5,315 nt of DNA from Coriobacteriales bacterium (GCA_031254905.1 JAIRTN010000051.1:1-5315); one strand, 5' to 3'. Counted from the first letter of the stretch, positions 1-5,188 are shown. Numbers and translations: made by a program. Notes: generated by a model not told the origin, from the sequence alone.

Positions 1-144
1 TAGGGGCTACAGCACACCGGCCTGGACAACCGCTGTTCATCTGCATGGCTCCCCAAAGGGGTTACATTCTCAAAGTTTCACGGGGCTCTGAAAACGAACC
101 CTCAAATTGTATATGAGCCCGCGCGCAACGTCAAACGCAAAAAA

Positions 145-201
145 CGGGCTAGCGGGCTGGCAGGGCTGGCGGGCTGGCAGGGCTAGCGGGCTGGCGGGCT
201 T
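145..201. repeat. Degenerate 8-9 bp GC-rich tandem repeat
   Basis: Seven consecutive units of the form C(A)GGGCTRG follow one another: CGGGCTAG, CGGGCTGG, CAGGGCTGG, CGGGCTGG, CAGGGCTAG, CGGGCTGG and a partial CGGGCTT. Units alternate between 8 and 9 bases, so the array does not keep a reading frame and is unlikely to encode a protein repeat. It lies beyond the 3' end of the minus-strand small-gene cassette. Such arrays usually arise by slippage and vary between strains. I have no evidence of a function. Confidence 0.85.
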
Positions 202-264
202 ATGCTGCAACTGCTGCGACATTGTTTCCGCCAGCTCAAGCGCGACAATAAGGGCCCTACGAAA

Positions 265-281
265 GCAGGGTGACACCCTGC
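265..281 (-). terminator. Perfect hairpin after the small-gene cassette, weak terminator
   Basis: GCAGGGTG and CACCCTGC form a perfect inverted repeat around a single central base, which would fold as a 7-bp stem with a 3-nt loop. It begins 32 bases after the stop codon of the 49-aa minus-strand gene. In the minus direction it is followed by only TTTC, so the U tract is short. Position and stem strength fit a terminator for the minus-strand cassette, but the poor T run makes this a weak call. It could instead be a transcript-stabilising hairpin or a protein-binding palindrome. Confidence 0.4.
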
Positions 282-313
282 GCCGCGAAAATGCCGCGTG
301 GTGTGTTTTGCAT

Positions 314-463
314 CTATGTGGCGCTGATTGCAAAATCCAAGCATCTTTTCGCATCAAAGGGTGAGGAATCCTTGTACCGCCAGTAATCAGCCATACTGCC
401 ATCTGCATACTTCATGTTCAACCTGATCTCGCTAAGCAATTGCTCGTCGCTATTGGTATCCAT
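314..463 (-). CDS. Hypothetical 49-aa protein
   Basis: I do not recognise this protein. It is acidic at the N-terminus (MDTNSDEQ), followed by a possible amphipathic helix (LLSEIRLNMKYA) and then an aromatic and charged stretch with YWRYKDSSPFDAKRC at residues 28-42. It has no signal peptide or membrane segment and a single cysteine. I chose the ATG at 463 because AAGGGGG lies 8 bases upstream; the frame is open further upstream to 598, but the earlier Met codons have no ribosome site. It lies 151 bases downstream of the toxin/partner pair on the same strand. A palindrome and a possible promoter fall in that gap, so it may be transcribed separately. It could be a third cassette member, a decayed gene fragment, or an unrelated small gene. 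The purposeful ribosome site favours a real gene. Confidence 0.5.
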   Translation of the reverse strand: MDTNSDEQLLSEIRLNMKYADGSMADYWRYKDSSPFDAKRCLDFAISAT

Positions 464-471
464 CAGCTTTA

Positions 472-478
472 CCCCCTT
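472..478 (-). promoter_or_regulatory. Ribosome binding site of the 49-aa gene
   Basis: AAGGGGG on the minus strand lies 8 bases before the ATG at 463. It is the only good SD-like site in front of any Met codon of this frame. It therefore decides the start as MDTN and argues against the longer 94-aa and 69-aa readings. Confidence 0.6.
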
Positions 479-489
479 AGCCACTCCGT

Positions 490-504
490 TACTCGTTTTG
501 AGTA
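490..504. repeat. TACTC-GAGTA inverted repeat in leader
   Basis: TACTC and GAGTA are separated by five bases (GTTTT on the plus strand). The palindrome lies between the possible promoter and the ribosome site of the 49-aa gene, near where its transcript would begin. It could be an operator or a leader hairpin. The arms are short, so chance is possible. Confidence 0.35.
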
Positions 505-514
505 GTTCCCCTCC

Positions 515-550
515 ATTGTACATACATACGCGCACACACCTCGTTGTCAA
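515..550 (-). promoter_or_regulatory. Possible promoter for the 49-aa gene
   Basis: The minus strand has a consensus TTGACA at 550-545. Sixteen bases later comes TATGTA (528-523), a poor -10. A much better -10, TACAAT (520-515), lies 24 bases from the TTGACA, which is too far for a standard sigma-70 site. Either could start a transcript about 40-50 bases ahead of the ATG at 463. The perfect -35 box suggests that the third small gene has its own promoter, but the -10 ambiguity keeps confidence low. Confidence 0.3.
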
Positions 551-569
551 CGCATACTTCGAGGGATGG

Positions 570-606
570 ACGACCTGGGGGTGACGTCCCCGTGTCACCT
601 CGTCGT
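570..606. repeat. Two-tier inverted repeat between small genes
   Basis: An inner perfect pair GGTGAC (580-585) and GTCACC (594-599) encloses GTCCCCGT. An outer pair ACGAC (570-574) and GTCGT (602-606) encloses it with unequal internal loops. The structure sits just after the stop of the 64-aa gene and before the third gene. There is no T run on either side, so it is not an intrinsic terminator. Reasonable roles are a transcript-processing or attenuating hairpin between the pair and the third gene, or a binding site for a dimeric regulator. The neighbouring GGCCTTAGGCC palindrome (611-621) overlaps the stop codon of the 64-aa gene. Confidence 0.55.
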
Positions 607-614
607 TGTTGGCC

Positions 615-809
615 TTAGGCCGATGAGGCCAGCAATCTGCTCAATTCTTCCTGCTCTTTGTTGAGGATGCGCGCCTTTTGCTCATAACGAGCCTGAAGTT
701 GACGCATGGCAACCAAGCGGTCTTCCAACATTTCTGATCCGGAAACCTCTTGCCAGCTGTCCAAGTCGCTTCCGCTTTCCAGCACGGCGATTATCTCGTC
801 ATAGTTCAT
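615..809 (-). CDS. Small helical protein, putative antitoxin partner
   Basis: This 64-aa protein is encoded directly after the toxin-like gene; the start codon overlaps its stop as ATGA (806-809), so translation is probably coupled. AGGAG lies 6 bases before the ATG, inside the upstream gene. The N-terminus (MNYDEIIAVLESGSDLDSWQEV) looks like a short acidic helix and turn. Residues 27-60 form a long charged amphipathic helix of coiled-coil type with leucines at 28, 32, 38, 49, 56, 59 and 60. I see no ribbon-helix-helix, HTH or AbrB-like DNA-binding motif, unlike typical BrnA-type antitoxins. Its role as antitoxin is inferred only from gene organisation. It could equally be a structural or regulatory partner of unknown function. 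Confidence 0.65.
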   Translation of the reverse strand: MNYDEIIAVLESGSDLDSWQEVSGSEMLEDRLVAMRQLQARYEQKARILNKEQEELSRLLASSA

Positions 810-1048
810 TTCCTGCTCCTGCTCTTTGAGATTCTTCTTGTTTTCATAGCATGGAACACTGTTCTTTCCCTATAGTTATACGCGACTTCGATGGCATAAC
901 CATCTATATCGAATCCGATTACAAGCCTTACCTCAGCATTGGGGTGGTGCAATACTCCAAGTGGACTCTTTATCGCGTTAAGCATGGATTCCTCATCGAT
1001 GCCATGCTTGAACGCACTAGGCAAAAACGTATACTCCGGTACGACCAT
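806..1048 (-). CDS. Small toxin-like protein (BrnT/RelE-type fold suspected)
   Basis: This 80-aa protein has the layout of small single-domain toxins. It opens with PEYTFLPSAFKHGID (residues 4-18), where a Lys-His-Gly-Ile segment leads into a helix. A predicted beta hairpin follows (LVIGFDIDGYAIEVAYNY, 42-59), then the motif VFHAMKTRRI (64-73) near the C-terminus. The KHGI segment and a C-terminal strand ending in an Ala-x-Lys-x-Arg-like motif resemble BrnT (DUF497) ribonuclease toxins, and similar short proteins are often labelled simply 'toxin' in actinobacteria. The family match is from memory, not a search. It comes first, with a coupled 64-aa gene next, the order known for brnT-brnA. I start it at the ATG at 1048, not the TTG just before it, because the SD is too close to the TTG. 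The basic tail (KSRSRK) would suit RNA binding. Confidence 0.65.
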   Translation of the reverse strand: MVVPEYTFLPSAFKHGIDEESMLNAIKSPLGVLHHPNAEVRLVIGFDIDGYAIEVAYNYRERTVFHAMKTRRISKSRSRK

Positions 1049-1052
1049 CAAA

Positions 1053-1058
1053 CCTCCT
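1053..1058 (-). promoter_or_regulatory. Ribosome binding site of the toxin-like gene
   Basis: A full AGGAGG on the minus strand is followed by TTTG and then ATG at 1048. The spacing to the ATG is 4 bases, short but usable, while the alternative TTG one codon earlier would be only one base away. This places the start at the ATG. Confidence 0.7.
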
Positions 1059-1076
1059 GATTACGTATGCCTTGGT

Positions 1077-1105
1077 ATCGTATCATGCCTAAGGAAAGCT
1101 GAAAA
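1077..1105 (-). promoter_or_regulatory. Probable promoter of the toxin-like cassette
   Basis: On the minus strand TTTTCA, a 17-base spacer and TACGAT are arranged as a sigma-70 promoter, and TGA just before TACGAT gives an extended -10 (TGn). Transcription would start near 1070, about 22 bases ahead of the ATG. Two copies of ATGCCT followed by a GG (1067-1075 and 1085-1094) lie 18 bases apart, one in the spacer and one just downstream of the -10. They could be an operator for autoregulation. Confidence 0.45.
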
Positions 1106-1267
1106 GACGACGGGCGGGCTTGGCTTATACGGGCACGAGGGCTAATCCTTCAAGAAAGGGAGGTTTTAATGGGGACGAGGACGGGCGCGTTTGGCTCACC
1201 ACCGTCCCGTTGCACCTGCGTGCCGCATACACCTACGCATGCGACGCGCGCGCAGACCATGAGGCGG

Positions 1268-1273
1268 TATAAT
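1268..1273 (+). promoter_or_regulatory. -10 box of the reductase/protease operon
   Basis: A perfect TATAAT lies 44 bases before the chosen ATG of the aldo/keto reductase, so transcription would begin near 1280 with a leader of about 38 bases. The expected -35 position (about 1245-1250) is GC-rich and has no TTGACA-like match, and there is no TGn extension. The promoter may depend on an activator, or the match may be partly fortuitous. Confidence 0.5.
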
Positions 1274-1304
1274 CTATTCTTAGATAAGAGATACAGAAGC
1301 GAAG

Positions 1305-1311
1305 GGTGGAG
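1305..1311 (+). promoter_or_regulatory. Ribosome binding site of the aldo/keto reductase
   Basis: GGTGGAG ends 6 bases before the ATG at 1318. The GTG at 1306, which would add four residues, lies inside this site and has no SD of its own at proper distance. The ATG is therefore the likely start. Confidence 0.7.
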
Positions 1312-1317
1312 ATTGCG

Positions 1318-2457
1318 ATGGAATATGTTGCCTATGGGTCAACCGAAATGAAGGTTTCGCGTTTTGGGTTGGGGTGTATGCGTTTTCCTAAGGATGAGAG
1401 CGAAGCCATCGAAATGGTGCGGCTTGCCATCGACAGCGGCGTCAATTACCTCGACACCGCCTATGTCTACGAGGGCAGCGAGGCGACGCTCGCCAAGGCG
1501 CTTTCCGATGGGTATCGGGAGAAAATCCATCTGGCCAGCAAAAGCAACACCTGGGGCATCGAGCGACACTCGGACTTCGAAAAATACCTTGATGAACAAC
1601 TTAAACGTCTCAACACCGAGTATCTCGATGTGTATCTCCTCCACAATCTCTACGACGCAAACTGGGAGCGTGTTGTGCGCTATGACGGCTTTAGCTTCCT
1701 TGATGATATGGTGAAGAAGGGCAAGATTCGCCACAAGGGCTTCTCCATGCACAACACCCTCGACATGTTTAAGACTGCGGTGGATTCCTTCGCGTGGGAC
1801 ATGGCACAAATCCAACTCAACATCCTCGATGAACACGTGCAGGCTGGGGTTGAAGGGCTGCGCTATGCCTCCGAGAAGGGCTTGGCGGTTGTCATCATGG
1901 AGCCGCTACGGGGCGGAAGCATCGTCACCAACAAACCCGCCAGTGTCGACGCGCTTATTGCCGATTATCCCGAGAAGCGCTCACTGGTGGACTGGTGTTT
2001 CCGCTGGCTGTACGACAAACCCGAGGTCACGCTCGTTTTGAGCGGAACCTCATCGCTTGCGCAGCTTAAGGAGAACGTCGCAATTTTTGAGGAAAGCCGG
2101 CCGAACAGCCTCAGTGCCGATGACCGAGCATTTATCAACAGCATCCGGGCCTGTTACGAGGCGCAAAACAGCATCGGTTGCACCGGCTGCGAATATTGCC
2201 TGCCCTGCCCGAGCGGCGTGATGATACCTGAGATATTTAGGCTATACAACAACAATGTGTTGACAGGAGATTCGTTTGTCGACAAGCTCGTGTACAGTGG
2301 AGCCTACCTTACCAAAGGGCGCGGCGCCGATAAATGCGTCGCGTGCGGAAGCTGCGAAGACGCCTGTCCTCAATCGCTTCCGATAATCAAGTCGCTCGAA
2401 ACAGCGCACGAGCATTTGCTCATGGACGCCACGGGGTTTCGCCGAAAGAAGGATTAG
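1318..2457 (+). CDS. Aldo/keto reductase with C-terminal iron-sulfur domain
   Basis: This is a 379-aa predicted cytoplasmic oxidoreductase of the COG1453 type, an NAD(P)H-linked aldo/keto reductase barrel fused to a ferredoxin-like tail. The barrel covers about residues 1-270 and begins with a typical strand (YGSTEMKVSRFGLGCMRF). All four members of the catalytic tetrad can be seen: Asp46 and Tyr51 (DTAYVYEGSE), Lys75 (ASKSN) and His109 (LLHN). Two cysteine groups follow: C288, C291, C294 and C297 with Pro298, and C340, C343, C346 and C350 with Pro351. The second has classic 4Fe-4S spacing; the first is a CxxCxxCxxCP variant usual in this family. Length is normal for the family. The substrate cannot be told from sequence; the clusters imply electron exchange with another redox partner in an anaerobe. 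The stop directly abuts the next start, so the two genes are probably co-transcribed. Confidence 0.93.
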   Translation: MEYVAYGSTEMKVSRFGLGCMRFPKDESEAIEMVRLAIDSGVNYLDTAYVYEGSEATLAKALSDGYREKIHLASKSNTWGIERHSDFEKYLDEQLKRLNTEYLDVYLLHNLYDANWERVVRYDGFSFLDDMVKKGKIRHKGFSMHNTLDMFKTAVDSFAWDMAQIQLNILDEHVQAGVEGLRYASEKGLAVVIMEPLRGGSIVTNKPASVDALIADYPEKRSLVDWCFRWLYDKPEVTLVLSGTSSLAQLKENVAIFEESRPNSLSADDRAFINSIRACYEAQNSIGCTGCEYCLPCPSGVMIPEIFRLYNNNVLTGDSFVDKLVYSGAYLTKGRGADKCVACGSCEDACPQSLPIIKSLETAHEHLLMDATGFRRKKD

Positions 2458-3924
2458 ATGGACTACCAGCCGGGTCAACCGTCGCCTCAACCAACGCCTC
2501 AGCCGATGCCAACGCCGCAGGCGATGCCGCAGCCAGCGCCACCGCAGGCGCCGTACGCTCCCCAACCAGCACCATACCAATCTCCCTACCCAATGCCGCA
2601 GCCGATGCCAGCACCGCAACCGATGCCGCAGCCGATGCCGGCACCACAACCAATGCCGCAGCCGATGCCGCAGATGGGTGCCTATCCCCCTTCCCCCGGC
2701 TACCAGCCCTACCAACAGGCCTACGCTTCCCCCGCTGCTTCCCCCTATCCTTATCCTTATCCCTATCCCAGCCCCTATCAGCAGGCTCCTGTCTCCCCGC
2801 TGCCAAACATCGCCACCACCTACAAGAAGAAGCTACGCCGGGTAATCATGCTGATAGTCTTGGCTCTGTTTTTGTTTTATATAATCAACGGCCTTGCTAC
2901 CAGCATAATGGGCTTTGTCTCCTTCTTTACCAGCGGAACCCTCGAGCGGATTCTCTCCAATCCAGAAAACGCGCTTCTCTCCAGTCAAGACCTCGCGTGG
3001 GATTTGATGCAGGACTTTCCCTTCGGCGAGGCAAGTATTCTGGGGATAATTACCGGTTCTTTGGCGCTGCTCATCGTTCGGGGCAAGAAGATGTTCACCG
3101 AGGATCTCACAAAGACTAACAACCGCATTCATCTGGGAAGCCTTGCCCTTATGACGGCGCTCATACTGGGCATTAACGCCATCTTCTCTCTTGGACCTTT
3201 GGCCATCGACCTGCTTTTACAGGCCCTCGACGTCCCACCCCTCGGTTCAGAAATGGATATTTTTTACTCCTACCTGAATGTCCCGGGGGTTCTCTATGTT
3301 GTCATCCTTGGGCCGATTTTTGAGGAAATCATCTTCCGAGGCGCCATTATGCGCTCGCTTCAGCCCTACGGAAACAACTTTGCTATTGTGCTATCATCGC
3401 TCTTGTTTGGCGCCTACCATCTCATTTTGTTTCAAGGGATATTTGCCTTTTTCGTCGGCATGGTACTCGCCTACTGCGCGCTGCGCTTCTCCATCAAATG
3501 GTCCATGCTTCTGCACATAATTAACAACGGCTTCGCGATGGCCCTCATGTTTGCCGACCCCGAAATACTTATAGTAATAGGCATCTACCTCGCCCTTCTC
3601 GCCGTCGGAATCGTCGCCGCCGCACTGGGATTCCGCACCTTTCAGGAGGGCGTACGCGCTGGCAAACCAGCGAGCATCTCGTCGGTTCTTGGAATAGTTC
3701 CCGGCTTCTCGGGGCAGCCCTCCCAGCCCGGCTTCGTCAACGCCGCCGCGCCAGCCTCCGCACCGGCCTACGCGCAAGCCTACGCGCCAGCCTACGCGCC
3801 GGCCGCCCCCGTAATGCCCGCCGAGCCCAAGGCGCGCCCCTTCGCCATCGCGTTTTCCAGCCCGTGGCTCATCGTCGCGCTGTCGCTTGCCTTTCTCATC
3901 TGCCTTGGAACCCTCTTTATGTGA
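2458..3924 (+). CDS. CPBP-family intramembrane metalloprotease, Pro-rich N-terminus
   Basis: This 488-aa membrane protein has the CPBP (CAAX prenyl protease 2/Abi, Rce1-like) domain. The three signature motifs are present in order: E289-E290-x3-R294 (FEEIIFRG), F317-x3-H321 and H353-x3-N357. These glutamates and histidines form the metal/catalytic site inside the membrane. About residues 1-117 are disordered, rich in Pro, Gln, Met and Tyr, and probably cytoplasmic. A basic stretch (KKKLRR, 123-128) precedes the first membrane segment near 129-150; others lie near 190-207, 226-255, 275-290, 305-330 and 355-390. A second disordered linker (about 400-461, with YAPAYAP repeats) leads to a final membrane helix at 470-487. 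The extra low-complexity tails make it longer than the family core. The ATG follows the upstream TAG with no gap, with AAGGA 4 bases away. Bacterial members act in protein or peptide processing and bacteriocin immunity; the substrate here is unknown. Confidence 0.9.
   Translation: MDYQPGQPSPQPTPQPMPTPQAMPQPAPPQAPYAPQPAPYQSPYPMPQPMPAPQPMPQPMPAPQPMPQPMPQMGAYPPSPGYQPYQQAYASPAASPYPYPYPYPSPYQQAPVSPLPNIATTYKKKLRRVIMLIVLALFLFYIINGLATSIMGFVSFFTSGTLERILSNPENALLSSQDLAWDLMQDFPFGEASILGIITGSLALLIVRGKKMFTEDLTKTNNRIHLGSLALMTALILGINAIFSLGPLAIDLLLQALDVPPLGSEMDIFYSYLNVPGVLYVVILGPIFEEIIFRGAIMRSLQPYGNNFAIVLSSLLFGAYHLILFQGIFAFFVGMVLAYCALRFSIKWSMLLHIINNGFAMALMFADPEILIVIGIYLALLAVGIVAAALGFRTFQEGVRAGKPASISSVLGIVPGFSGQPSQPGFVNAAAPASAPAYAQAYAPAYAPAAPVMPAEPKARPFAIAFSSPWLIVALSLAFLICLGTLFM
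2602..2673 (+). repeat. In-frame 30-bp repeat in the protease gene
   Basis: Two 30-base units (2602-2631 and 2632-2661) encode PMPAPQPMPQ twice and are followed by a partial unit. The copies differ mainly at third codon positions, so the peptide is conserved while the DNA has drifted. Slippage here would lengthen or shorten the disordered tail by 10 residues without changing frame. Confidence 0.8.
2746..2769 (+). repeat. TATCCY hexamer repeat (Tyr-Pro x4)
   Basis: Four near-identical hexamers TATCC(T/C) encode Tyr-Pro four times at residues 97-104 of the protease, shortly before the first membrane segment. A change in copy number keeps the frame, so it would alter tail length, not switch the gene off. 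Confidence 0.75.
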
Positions 3925-3940
3925 GACACGCAACTCCCAA

Positions 3941-3951
3941 AACGGGCCGTT
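3941..3951. terminator. Small hairpin in the convergent gap
   Basis: AACGG-G-CCGTT lies in the 53-base gap between the convergent protease and zinc-ribbon genes. It is flanked by AAAA on the left, giving TTTT after the stem in the minus direction. The stem is only 4-5 bp, so it is a weak candidate for the terminator of the minus-strand gene. No better terminator is visible for either gene in the gap. Confidence 0.25.
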
Positions 3952-3977
3952 CTCATCCCCATTTAACAAACGCTTTT

Positions 3978-5006
3978 CTACAGGCGCGCCATTCTGACGG
4001 AATATTGCTTGAGGATTTCGGAGCTGCTTTCCTCGTAGACGATGAGGGTGCCCGCGAGGTGCGTGGCGCCGGGCTCGGGGAGGCCGAGCATGATGATGCC
4101 TTCTGACACGCTGTTTGGGGGGAAGGCCGCTTCGCCGTACGCGAGGGGCAGTATGCCGATGTTGAGTTCGTCGGCGCCGATGCCGTCGATGCTCGTGTCG
4201 TAGTCGAAGTACAGGCCCAGCACTTTGTCGGTTTTGTTCTCGACCGTGCAGCCGACTTGGTACCAGCCGTACTCCTCGTCGAAGCCCTCCGTGCCCCTGT
4301 TGATTATGATTGTTACGACGTCGCTGCTCAGCAGGATGTCGCCGGCGTTGAAGTCGTCCTCGTTGAGCAGGGAGTTGCCGCCCGGCTGCTCGGTGGCTCT
4401 TGAGGAATCCGTGTCCCAGAGGAAGGAGAAGTTGTCGAGGTTGGTTCCTATCGCATAGAGCAGCGTGGCGATGATGATGAGCACGACGACGGTTCGCCAG
4501 CGGCTTTTGGGTTGGCGGGGGGCTGGCCGCTGGGCGGTAGTTGGTTGAGGGGGACGCTGTTGGATGACGGGTTGAGGTGGGCGCTGGGGCGCAGCTGGTT
4601 GGACGGGCCTGCTTTGAGGAGGAGGTGGGGATAAGGTCGGGCGCGCCTGACGCTGCGAAGCAACCTGCGGGGGCGGAAATCCCTGCGGGGAGCCTTTGGG
4701 CGGCGCGTATTGGCCCTTCTTCTTTGACGTGGAGGTAGTGGTGGAAGGGGTGCGGGAGGTGGCGCCGGAGGAGGAGGTGCGGGAGGTGGAAGGGGTGCGG
4801 GAGGTGGTGGCAGCTTCCTGAAGCGTCTTTGGCTCCCGGAGAGTGTCTGTTTCCCAAAACGCCGACAGCTCGGGCGGCTCGGGCGGGGCTTTTGGCTCGG
4901 GCGGAAGTTCAGGCGCGGACGCAATCTGCGGCTCGAAAACCTTACCGCAATACTTACAAGTCCTCGCGTTGTCTGCTACCTCTCGACCACATCTACTACA
5001 AATCAT
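3978..5006 (-). CDS. Zinc-ribbon, Pro-rich linker, single-pass membrane protein
   Basis: This 342-aa protein has three visible parts. Residues 1-24 are a zinc ribbon with C3-x2-C6 and C17-x2-C20 (ICSRCG and CKYCG). Residues 25-170 are a long disordered linker, first Pro/Glu-rich, then Ser/Thr-rich (67-95, with TSRTPST twice), then rich in Pro, Gln and Arg. A single hydrophobic helix at 172-187 is preceded by basic residues (KSRWR), so the ribbon and linker should be cytoplasmic and residues 188-342 outside. The outer domain is acidic and beta-rich with no motif I know. It looks like the ligand-binding-like domains seen in other zinc-ribbon membrane proteins of Gram-positive bacteria. The start is supported by GGGGAG, 6 bases before the ATG. 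Upstream a TAGAAT (5057-5052) could be a -10, but no -35 is spaced correctly. It converges on the protease gene. The function is unknown. Confidence 0.8.
   Translation of the reverse strand: MICSRCGREVADNARTCKYCGKVFEPQIASAPELPPEPKAPPEPPELSAFWETDTLREPKTLQEAATTSRTPSTSRTSSSGATSRTPSTTTSTSKKKGQYAPPKGSPQGFPPPQVASQRQARPTLSPPPPQSRPVQPAAPQRPPQPVIQQRPPQPTTAQRPAPRQPKSRWRTVVVLIIIATLLYAIGTNLDNFSFLWDTDSSRATEQPGGNSLLNEDDFNAGDILLSSDVVTIIINRGTEGFDEEYGWYQVGCTVENKTDKVLGLYFDYDTSIDGIGADELNIGILPLAYGEAAFPPNSVSEGIIMLGLPEPGATHLAGTLIVYEESSSEILKQYSVRMARL
4740..4807. repeat. 23-bp direct repeat in the zinc-ribbon linker
   Basis: An identical 23-base sequence occurs at 4740-4762 and 4785-4807, offset by 45 bases or exactly 15 codons, with a partial third copy between. 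It encodes the TSRTPST motif twice at residues 68-74 and 83-89. The identity of the DNA suggests recent duplication, and recombination between copies would delete 15 residues in frame. Confidence 0.8.
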
Positions 5007-5106
5007 TTCAGGCTCCCCTCTCAGGTATCAGCCCGTTTATTGACAAGATACATTCTACTGAAAATAACCCCGTCAGCTTGACACAATTCCCAAAATCCCC
5101 AAACCC

Positions 5107-5133
5107 CTCCCGCAGACCCCCTCCCCGCAGACC
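5107..5133. repeat. Direct repeat CTCC(C)CGCAGACC
   Basis: Two nearly identical 12-13 base units occur at 5107-5118 and 5121-5133, separated by two bases. They lie upstream of the zinc-ribbon gene, beyond its likely promoter. They could be a regulator site or simply a short duplication. Confidence 0.6.
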
Positions 5134-5188
5134 ATGCGTGCCTTGACGGGCCTTGTTATGCATGAAGCCCAAAAGTGCTTCTAGGTTG

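Larger units (their letters stand above)
1..313. other. No supportable gene; repeat array and hairpin
   Basis: I see no coding region here that I would annotate. Frames are open across parts of the stretch on both strands, but their translations are low-complexity or change composition where they cross the GC-rich repeat, and none has a good ribosome site. At 51-61 there is a small CCCC-AAA-GGGG palindrome. Just left of it, on the minus strand, ATG codons at 46-44 and 40-38 follow GGGGAG and stay open to the window edge, so the start of a gene running off the left side cannot be excluded. The repeat array and the hairpin are listed separately. Confidence 0.5.

Noticed and set aside
1..115. 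Open plus-strand frames running in from the left edge (stops at 91 and about 115)
   Set aside because: Too short to judge and with no recognisable protein sequence. They could be the end of a neighbouring gene, but nothing supports it.
145..201. CRISPR array
   Set aside because: The units are contiguous with no unique spacers and far shorter than CRISPR repeats, and no cas gene is nearby.
70..408. 112-codon minus-strand frame through the repeat array
   Set aside because: It has no ribosome site, crosses a frame-breaking GC-rich repeat, overlaps the better-supported 49-aa gene and has protein-unlike composition.
605..640. Possible hammerhead-like core (GATGAG near paired GGCC segments)
   Set aside because: The CTGATGA and GAAA core elements and three-stem layout are not present; the GGCC palindromes explain the pattern.
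851..1145. Plus-strand frames opposite the toxin-like gene
   Set aside because: They are antisense shadows without ribosome sites; the minus strand has the promoter, SD and coupled gene.
2242..2806. Minus-strand frames rich in Arg, His, Trp and Ala opposite the Pro/Gln-rich tail
   Set aside because: They are reverse-strand readings of the repeat-coded protease N-terminus, with no ribosome site and no gene-like composition.
5078..5106. Second TTGACA on the plus strand at 5078-5083 as a promoter
   Set aside because: The expected -10 position (about 5101-5106) reads AAACCC, so there is no promoter match.
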